A stretch of 64,000 nt of DNA from positions 186,681-250,680 of the forward strand of contig NZ_QRGA01000003.1 in assembly GCF_003367175.1 (NCBI RefSeq), written 5' to 3'. The DNA is from Trinickia dinghuensis. Lineage in GTDB: Bacteria > Pseudomonadota > Gammaproteobacteria > Burkholderiales > Burkholderiaceae. Of the stretch, positions 58,603 to 64,000 are shown piece after piece. The position numbers and the translations under genes are program-made. Numbering within the stretch: the stretch's first letter is position 1; every line of letters starts with the position of its first letter. The notes beneath the pieces were generated by a model. That model had not been told where the DNA came from. It saw nothing but the letters and a program-made list of their open reading frames with translations, and ran no database searches.

Positions 58603-59120
58603 GCGTCCTTGGGCGGTTGCTGCGATGCGGCTTTGCCTGCCGCCGCCGCGTTACCCACGCGCAGCCGGCGCGGCAATTGCAGGATCGCTTCCCGATTGGA
58701 CGAGGAGAAGCAGCGCGCCGCCGCCTGCTCGTGAGGTAGCCACAGATGCGCCGTATGCTCGCGCGGCGCGAGCGTGACCTCCAGCCGGTACGGCACTTCC
58801 AACCCGAACCAATGCTCGACGTTGCGGGTGACGCCTTCGGCATAGCGATGCCGCCATACCGGATAGATTTCGTATTCGATCAACTCGCCCCAATCGACGA
58901 GCGCGTCGACCGGCACGAGCGGGCCGCCGACGACGATCCCCGTCTCCTCCCCCACTTCGCGCGCCGCGGTTTCGGCGAGCGGTTCGTCCAGGCGGTCTTT
59001 CGATCCGGTCACCGATTGCCAAAACCCGGGGCGATCCGCGCGCTCGATGATGAGCACGTCGAGTTCGGGCGTGTAGATGACGACAAGGACCGACTCGGGA
59101 ATTTTCGGCGGTTTTCGCAT
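58599..59120 (-). CDS. nudB: Dihydroneopterin triphosphate diphosphatase
   Basis: 173 aa with the Nudix box GSKDRLDEPLAETAAREVGEETGI (GX5EX7REUXEEXGU) at about residues 40-62. It begins MRKPPKIPESVLVVIYTPEL, close to NudB of folate synthesis, and lies beside aspS as in enteric bacteria. Its tail from about residue 145 is Ala/Gln-rich and variable. Confidence 0.9.
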   Translation of the reverse strand: MRKPPKIPESVLVVIYTPELDVLIIERADRPGFWQSVTGSKDRLDEPLAETAAREVGEETGIVVGGPLVPVDALVDWGELIEYEIYPVWRHRYAEGVTRNVEHWFGLEVPYRLEVTLAPREHTAHLWLPHEQAAARCFSSSNREAILQLPRRLRVGNAAAAGKAASQQPPKDA

Positions 59121-59234
59121 GGTGTTCGAATGATACGGGTACGGCCGTCAGGATAGCGCGGGAGCCGGGTTTTGCGGAACCGGATGGCTGCCGTTCGGGT
59201 CAGATCGATTCGCGCGGTTCAGCCCCGAAAACGC

Positions 59235-59279
59235 AAAAAACCCCAAAGATCGGATTCTCATCCAACCTTCGGGGTTTTC
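59235..59279 (-). terminator. Terminator of aspS (usable on both strands)
   Basis: AAAACCCC(AAAG) pairs with (CTTC)GGGGTTTT around an 18-base loop, and the minus strand continues TTTTTTG. It lies 54 bases after the aspS stop and upstream of nudB. Confidence 0.85.
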
Positions 59280-59331
59280 AGTAAAGCTCGCGGGGCTCGT
59301 CGCCAAACACCCGCGCCTTATGCATCACACC

Positions 59332-61134
59332 TTACGCCTTCGGCTGCTCCGGCTGGCGCAACCGAATATGCAACTCGCGCAACTGACGCTCGTCCACGGC
59401 GCTCGGCGCCTGCGTCAGCAGACACTGCGCGCGCTGCGTCTTCGGGAACGCGATCACGTCGCGGATCGAATCGGCGCCGGCCATCATCGTCACGATACGA
59501 TCGAGACCGAATGCAATCCCGCCATGCGGCGGCGCGCCGTACTGCAGCGCGTCGAGCAGGAACCCGAACTTCGCCCGCGCTTCCTCATCGTTGATCTTCA
59601 GCGCGCGGAACACCTTCGACTGCACGTCTTCGCGATAGATCCGCACCGAACCGCCGCCGATTTCCCAGCCGTTCAGCACCATGTCGTAGGCCTTCGCCAG
59701 GCAACGGCCCGGATCGGTTTCGAGGAACTCGAGATGCTCGTCCTTCGGGCTCGTGAACGGATGGTGCGCGGCCACGTAGCGCGCATCTTCCTCGTCGTAC
59801 TCGAACATCGGGAAGTCGATGACCCACAGCGGCTTCCAGCCGGCTTCGACGAGGCCGTTCGACTTGCCGAAATCGGAATGGCCGATCTTCAGGCGCAGCG
59901 CGCCGAGGCTGTCGTTGACGACCTTCGCGCGATCGGCCGCGAAGAAAATGATGTCGCCGTCTTGCGCGCCGGTACGCTCGAGGATCGCCGCGATCGCCGC
60001 GTCGTGCAGGTTCTTCACGATTGGGCTTTGCAGGCCGTCACGGCCCTTGGCGGCTTCGTTGACCTTGATCCATGCCAGACCCTTCGCGCCGTAGATGCGC
60101 ACGAACTCGGTGTAGCCGTCGATGTCGCCGCGCGACAATTCGCCGCCCTTCGGCACGCGCAGCGCCGCCACGCGGCCGTCCTTCGTGTTCGCCGGGGCAC
60201 TGAACACCTTGAAGTCGACGTCCTTCATCGCGTCCGTCAACTCGGTGAACTCGAGCTTGACGCGCAGATCGGGCTTGTCCGAACCGAAACGCGCCATGGC
60301 TTCCGAGTACTGCATGACCGGGAACGCCGCGTCGAGCGTGACGCCGATCGTCTCAGTGAAGACGTGGCGGATCATCTTCTCGAACAGATCGCGAATTTCC
60401 TGCTCGCTCAGGAACGACGTCTCGCAGTCGATCTGCGTGAATTCGGGCTGGCGGTCGGCGCGCAAATCTTCGTCGCGGAAGCACTTCACGATCTGGTAGT
60501 AGCGATCGAAGTTCGCCACCATCAAGAGCTGCTTGAACAGCTGCGGCGACTGCGGCAGCGCGAAGAACTGGCCCGCGTTCACGCGCGAAGGAACCAGGTA
60601 GTCGCGCGCGCCTTCAGGCGTGCTCTTCGTGAGCATCGGCGTTTCGATGTCGATGAAGCCCTGCGCGTCGAGATACTTGCGCACTTCCATCGCCACGCGA
60701 TAGCGCAGGCGCAGGTTGTTCTGCATCTGAGGACGGCGCAGGTCGAGCACGCGGTGCGTGAGGCGCGTCGTTTCCGAGAGGTTGTCGTCGTCGAGCTGGA
60801 ACGGCGGCGTGACCGATGCGTTGAGCACCGTCAGTTCGTGACAGAGCACCTCGATCTTGCCGCTCTTCAGGCCTGCGTTGGCCGTGCCTTCCGGACGATT
60901 GCGCACGACGCCGACGATTTGCACGCAAAACTCGTTGCGCACACCCTCGGCGATCTTGAACATCTCCGCACGATCGGGGTCGCACACGACTTGCACGAGA
61001 CCTTCGCGATCGCGCAGGTCGATGAAGATGACGCCGCCGTGGTCGCGCCGGCGATGCACCCAGCCGCACAGCGACACGGTTTGGCCCAGCAGGTGTTCGG
61101 TCACCAGACCGCAGTATTCAGATCTCATCGACAT
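59332..61134 (-). CDS. aspS: Aspartyl-tRNA synthetase
   Basis: 600 aa from ATG 61134 ([19 protein letters not shown]); the ORF track's start adds 18 unrelated residues. An OB-fold anticodon domain comes first, then class II motifs ([31 protein letters not shown]). A GAD insert fits bacterial AspRS. Without a separate look for gatCAB it is unknown whether it also charges tRNA-Asn. Confidence 0.96.
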   Translation of the reverse strand: MSMRSEYCGLVTEHLLGQTVSLCGWVHRRRDHGGVIFIDLRDREGLVQVVCDPDRAEMFKIAEGVRNEFCVQIVGVVRNRPEGTANAGLKSGKIEVLCHELTVLNASVTPPFQLDDDNLSETTRLTHRVLDLRRPQMQNNLRLRYRVAMEVRKYLDAQGFIDIETPMLTKSTPEGARDYLVPSRVNAGQFFALPQSPQLFKQLLMVANFDRYYQIVKCFRDEDLRADRQPEFTQIDCETSFLSEQEIRDLFEKMIRHVFTETIGVTLDAAFPVMQYSEAMARFGSDKPDLRVKLEFTELTDAMKDVDFKVFSAPANTKDGRVAALRVPKGGELSRGDIDGYTEFVRIYGAKGLAWIKVNEAAKGRDGLQSPIVKNLHDAAIAAILERTGAQDGDIIFFAADRAKVVNDSLGALRLKIGHSDFGKSNGLVEAGWKPLWVIDFPMFEYDEEDARYVAAHHPFTSPKDEHLEFLETDPGRCLAKAYDMVLNGWEIGGGSVRIYREDVQSKVFRALKINDEEARAKFGFLLDALQYGAPPHGGIAFGLDRIVTMMAGADSIRDVIAFPKTQRAQCLLTQAPSAVDERQLRELHIRLRQPEQPKA

Positions 61135-61201
61135 GGTATTCGTCTTTCGTTTGGCATTAGAGGGCAGCGCGTGCGGGTTGCGTTTCACCGCACGGGCGGC
61201 A

Positions 61202-61849
61202 TTAAAGGGGCGGCTCGACCGGACGGCGCGCCGGCGCGCCAGCCGGCAATTGCGGGGCGACTACCCCCATCGAGACGATGTACTTGAGCGCCGCATCGAC
61301 CGTCATGTCGAGTTCGATGACTTCCGCCCTGGGAACGATCAGGAAGAAGCCCGACGTCGGATTCGGTGTCGTCGGCACGTAGACGCTGACGTGATCGCTC
61401 TGCAAATGATTGACCACGTCGCCGCCCGGGATGCCCGTCAGAAACGCGATCGTGTAGGAACCGCGCCGCGGGTACTCGATCAGGAGCGCCTTGCGGAACG
61501 CGTTCCCGCTGCTCGAGAGCAGCGTGTCGGACACTTGCTTCACGCTCGTATACAGCGGGCCGACGATCGGGATATGCCTCACGATCGCGTCCCACCAGGT
61601 GACGAGCTTTTGCCCGACGAAGTTCTGGGTGAACAGGCCGACGACGAAGATGAACGCCAGCGTCAGCACCGCGCCGACGCCGGGCAAATGGAAGCCCAGC
61701 AGCCGCTCGGGCTGCCACGACGCGGGCAGGAGCAGCAGCGTCTGGTCCATCGTACCGATGACGAGCCCCAGCACCCAAAGCGTGATCGCCAAGGGCACAA
61801 GGACCAGCAAGCCGGTCAGGAACACGGATTTGAGCGTCGTCTTTTTCAT
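61202..61849 (-). CDS. DUF502 family membrane protein
   Basis: 215 aa. Two N-terminal membrane helices ([21 protein letters not shown] and [15 protein letters not shown]) are followed by a soluble domain with [23 protein letters not shown]502 proteins are widespread with no proven function. It lies between aspS and fmdB on the same strand. Confidence 0.88.
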   Translation of the reverse strand: MKKTTLKSVFLTGLLVLVPLAITLWVLGLVIGTMDQTLLLLPASWQPERLLGFHLPGVGAVLTLAFIFVVGLFTQNFVGQKLVTWWDAIVRHIPIVGPLYTSVKQVSDTLLSSSGNAFRKALLIEYPRRGSYTIAFLTGIPGGDVVNHLQSDHVSVYVPTTPNPTSGFFLIVPRAEVIELDMTVDAALKYIVSMGVVAPQLPAGAPARRPVEPPL

Positions 61850-61994
61850 GTGTACCGTCAGGGAACCGCTTGGAATTGAATCGGCGCGCGCGGCTCAATC
61901 TGCCTAGCGCTTGAGGCTCGACCCGTGCGACGACGTTCCGGCGCGTACAGCAACGGCCGGCATGAACGCCGGCCGCGCGTCCAGCGGCATTGGC

Positions 61995-62345
61995 TTACGC
62001 GTCGGACGAAGTCGATGCCGAGGTGCTCGTGCTGGCCGCTTGCGCGGGGGCGCTGTCCGACTTCGACTCGGACTTCGCTTCGGGCTTCGCTTCCGATGTG
62101 GCCGCGGCCGCTCCGCTGGAAGCCGCCCCATTCGAGCCGTTCGATGCGTTCGATCCGCTCGAACCACCACGGAAATCGGTGACATACCAGCCGGAACCCT
62201 TCAGCTGGAAACCCGCGGCCGTTAGCTGCTTACGAAAGCTGTCCTTTTCGCATTGCGGGCACTGCGTCAGCGGTGCATCGCTCATCTTCTGGAGCACGTC
62301 TTTCTCAAAGCCGCACGATTCGCAACGGTAGGCGTAGATCGGCAT
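61995..62345 (-). CDS. FmdB-family zinc ribbon protein
   Basis: 116 aa from ATG 62345 (MPIYAYRCESCGFEKDVLQ). Zinc ribbon Cys pairs CESC and CPQC at residues about 8-11 and 33-36. The tail from about residue 66 is Ser/Ala/Lys-rich low complexity (GSSGSNASNGSNG) and ends TSTSASTSSDA. It shares the run ubiB-TPMT-fmdB-DUF502-aspS. Its regulatory role is only suggested by family name. Confidence 0.88.
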   Translation of the reverse strand: MPIYAYRCESCGFEKDVLQKMSDAPLTQCPQCEKDSFRKQLTAAGFQLKGSGWYVTDFRGGSSGSNASNGSNGAASSGAAAATSEAKPEAKSESKSDSAPAQAASTSTSASTSSDA

Positions 62346-62486
62346 GATTCTCTTCCCGACTATTTCCGACAAAAAAACGGTTAAGCGCTTGCAAAGCGTT
62401 GAATTATAGCCGCATTTGGCTACTTCCCGGCTGACGGGGCACTCGGCCTCGCGCAGTTCGCGAAATGAGGGCGACGGCGCGGAAAA

Positions 62487-63143
62487 TCAACCCCGCCGGC
62501 GCCAGCTCATCCAACGCTCGCGGCCGGCGAACACGGGGATCGAATCGGCGACGGGTTCGTCCTCGACGAGTTCGAACGACGGGCTCAGTAGCGCATCGAG
62601 TTCGTCGCGCGAAATCCCGAACGGCGGCCCCTTGGGCGCTTCGTCGAAGAAAAAGAACCCGGCGAGCAAGCCGCCCGGCTCGAGCAGCGCGGCCATCTGG
62701 GCCGCGTAGTCGGCGCGGCGCCCGTGCGGCAATGCGCAAAGGAACGCACGTTCGTAGATCCACCCCGGCACGAACGGCGGCCGGTAGGCGAAGAAATCGG
62801 CTTGCTCGACGAGCGGCGCGTGGGGGCCGAGTTGCGCGCGGGCCGCCGCCACGGCATCGACCGAGAAATCGATCGCACGGACAGTCCAACCGGCCTGCGC
62901 GAGCCAACCGGCTTCATGCGCGCTGCCACAGCCCGGGATAAGAACGGGCCGAGGCGCGGTGCGCGCCGCGAAAGCCGCGAACGCCTCGGGCACGCCGGCC
63001 TGATCCCACGGCATGAAACCTTGTCGAAAGCGTTCGTCCCAGAAAGCGGCCGTGTTCGGGTCACGCGTGGAGAAGGCAGGCGCCGCACCGCCTGCAACAG
63101 GCTGACTCGGCGGCGGTTGATCGGATGACGACGGCTTGTTCAT
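62487..63143 (-). CDS. TPMT-family SAM-dependent methyltransferase
   Basis: 218 aa. PVLIPGCGSAHEAGWLAQAG is the SAM-binding motif I, and FWDERFRQGFMPWDQAG is the TPMT N-terminal signature. IYERAFLCALPHGRRADYA follows. Bacterial members methylate thiols, selenium or tellurite; the substrate is uncertain. Confidence 0.86.
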   Translation of the reverse strand: MNKPSSSDQPPPSQPVAGGAAPAFSTRDPNTAAFWDERFRQGFMPWDQAGVPEAFAAFAARTAPRPVLIPGCGSAHEAGWLAQAGWTVRAIDFSVDAVAAARAQLGPHAPLVEQADFFAYRPPFVPGWIYERAFLCALPHGRRADYAAQMAALLEPGGLLAGFFFFDEAPKGPPFGISRDELDALLSPSFELVEDEPVADSIPVFAGRERWMSWRRRG

Positions 63144-63197
63144 CGCATTGAGCCCCTTTAAACCCGGTGATGCGCCATTAGGCCCGGTTCATTTCGG

Positions 63198-64000
63198 TTA
63201 CGCCCCGTAGGCAAAGGCGAGCCACGCGCGCGCGACAAGCGCGCCGACGCCCACAGCCACACCGAACAGCAACAGTGCCTGCAGAAGCCGGTTCGTGCGT
63301 TTCTGCTCGAGCAGCAAAAGCCGGATCGCGGCATCGTGCGCGCCGCGCGGGCCGTCGTGCCCGTGCCGCTCCGCCAGCACGTGATGGACGAGGCGCGGCA
63401 GTTGCGGCAGCGTCTTGCTCCACTGCGGCATTTCCACTTTTAGCCGCTCGTACCATCCGCGCCAGCCGATCTGCTCGTTCATCCAGCGCTCGAGGTAAGG
63501 CTTGGCCGTCTTCCAAAGATCGAGTTCGGGATCGAGCGAGCGGCCGAGCCCCTCGACGTTGAGCATCGTCTTTTGCAGCAGCACGAGTTGCGGCTGAATC
63601 TCGACGTTGAAGCGGCGCGACGTCGAAAACAGCCGCAGCAGCACCTGCCCCAGCGAGATGTCTTTCAGCGCGCGATCGAAATACGGTTCGCAGACGGCTC
63701 GAATCGCACTTTCCAATTCTTCGACGCGGGTGGTGGGCGGCACCCACCCCGACTCCAAGTGCAGCGTGGCAACACGGTGGTAGTCGCGCTTGAAGAAGGC
63801 GAGGAAATTTTGCGCGAGATAGTTCTTATCGAAATCGGACAACGCCCCGATGATCCCGAAATCGAGCGCGATATAGCGGCCGAAATGGGAAGGGTTCAGG
63901 CTGACCTGGATATTGCCCGGGTGCATGTCCGCATGGAAGAAGCCGTCGCGGAACACCTGCGTGAAGAAAATCTCGACGCCTTCGCGCGCGAGCTTCGGGA
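63198..64000 (-). CDS. ubiB: UbiB ubiquinone-biosynthesis kinase-like protein, C-terminal part
   Basis: The gene enters from the right edge, so only the last ~267 codons are here. [13 protein letters not shown] is the catalytic-loop motif and [16 protein letters not shown] the metal-binding DFG-like motif of the ADCK/UbiB fold. Two C-terminal membrane-type segments follow ([25 protein letters not shown]). UbiB supports coenzyme Q synthesis at the membrane. Confidence 0.94.
   Translation of the reverse strand, partial: PKLAREGVEIFFTQVFRDGFFHADMHPGNIQVSLNPSHFGRYIALDFGIIGALSDFDKNYLAQNFLAFFKRDYHRVATLHLESGWVPPTTRVEELESAIRAVCEPYFDRALKDISLGQVLLRLFSTSRRFNVEIQPQLVLLQKTMLNVEGLGRSLDPELDLWKTAKPYLERWMNEQIGWRGWYERLKVEMPQWSKTLPQLPRLVHHVLAERHGHDGPRGAHDAAIRLLLLEQKRTNRLLQALLLFGVAVGVGALVARAWLAFAYGA

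Noticed and set aside
59320-61287. 655-aa plus-strand ORF
   Set aside because: Antisense to aspS with shadow composition.

Overview
The window is GC-rich proteobacterial chromosome with dense genes. Its gene order and protein flavour point to Burkholderiaceae, most like Paraburkholderia, Trinickia, Caballeronia or Burkholderia. Diagnostic blocks are glyQ-glyS-gmhB-plsC, ksgA-pdxA-surA-lptD with amgK-murU alongside, ubiB-fmdB-aspS-nudB, and miaB-phoH-ybeY-corC-lnt. Most of it is housekeeping DNA. I see no rRNA, tRNA, CRISPR array, insertion sequence or prophage.

Layout. 1-4.6 kb: tail of a D-galactonate dehydratase gene, a small membrane protein, CopD, cytochrome c4 and a three-haem cytochrome c closed by a strong terminator. 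4.8-8 kb: RhlE helicase, then a minus-strand pair of a putative split-barrel flavoprotein and a ferritin/desaturase-like di-iron protein. 8-16 kb: gamma-glutamyltransferase, and the glycerol regulon glpR, glpD, glpK, glpF with two GlpR-type operators before glpD. 16-18 kb: a HAD phosphatase and ribB under an FMN riboswitch. 18-25.4 kb: miaB, phoH, ybeY, chaC, a DUF4337 protein, corC and lnt. 25.5-31 kb: glyQS, gmhB, plsC and a YgjP-type metallopeptidase.

31-33.3 kb is the one clearly accessory patch. It is AT-richer and holds an exported protein of unknown function followed by an unexported lysozyme-like protein with a 57-bp tandem-repeat tail. It sits between the YgjP gene and gloA. I propose it as a candidate immunity/effector pair.

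33.4-45.5 kb: gloA, a DMT exporter, the outer-membrane biogenesis and vitamin block (rsmA, pdxA, surA, lptD), the muropeptide-recycling pair amgK-murU, an ATM1-type ABC exporter and a YciA thioesterase. 45.5-50 kb: a large PAS-PAS-LOV-GGDEF-EAL protein (probable blue-light-linked cyclic-di-GMP enzyme), a nitrate-reductase-associated protein and fdhD. 50-57.2 kb: a minus-strand fatty-acid beta-oxidation operon headed by a TetR regulator with a palindromic putative operator. 57.3-64 kb: cardiolipin-synthase-like PLD protein, nudB, aspS with terminator, DUF502, FmdB zinc ribbon, a TPMT-family methyltransferase and the C-terminal part of ubiB.

The best leads are the 31-33.3 kb pair, the LOV domain with a substituted glutamine position, and the flavoprotein/di-iron pair at 6.5-7.9 kb. 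Long ORFs antisense to genes, up to 1710 aa, are GC-driven shadows and were left out.
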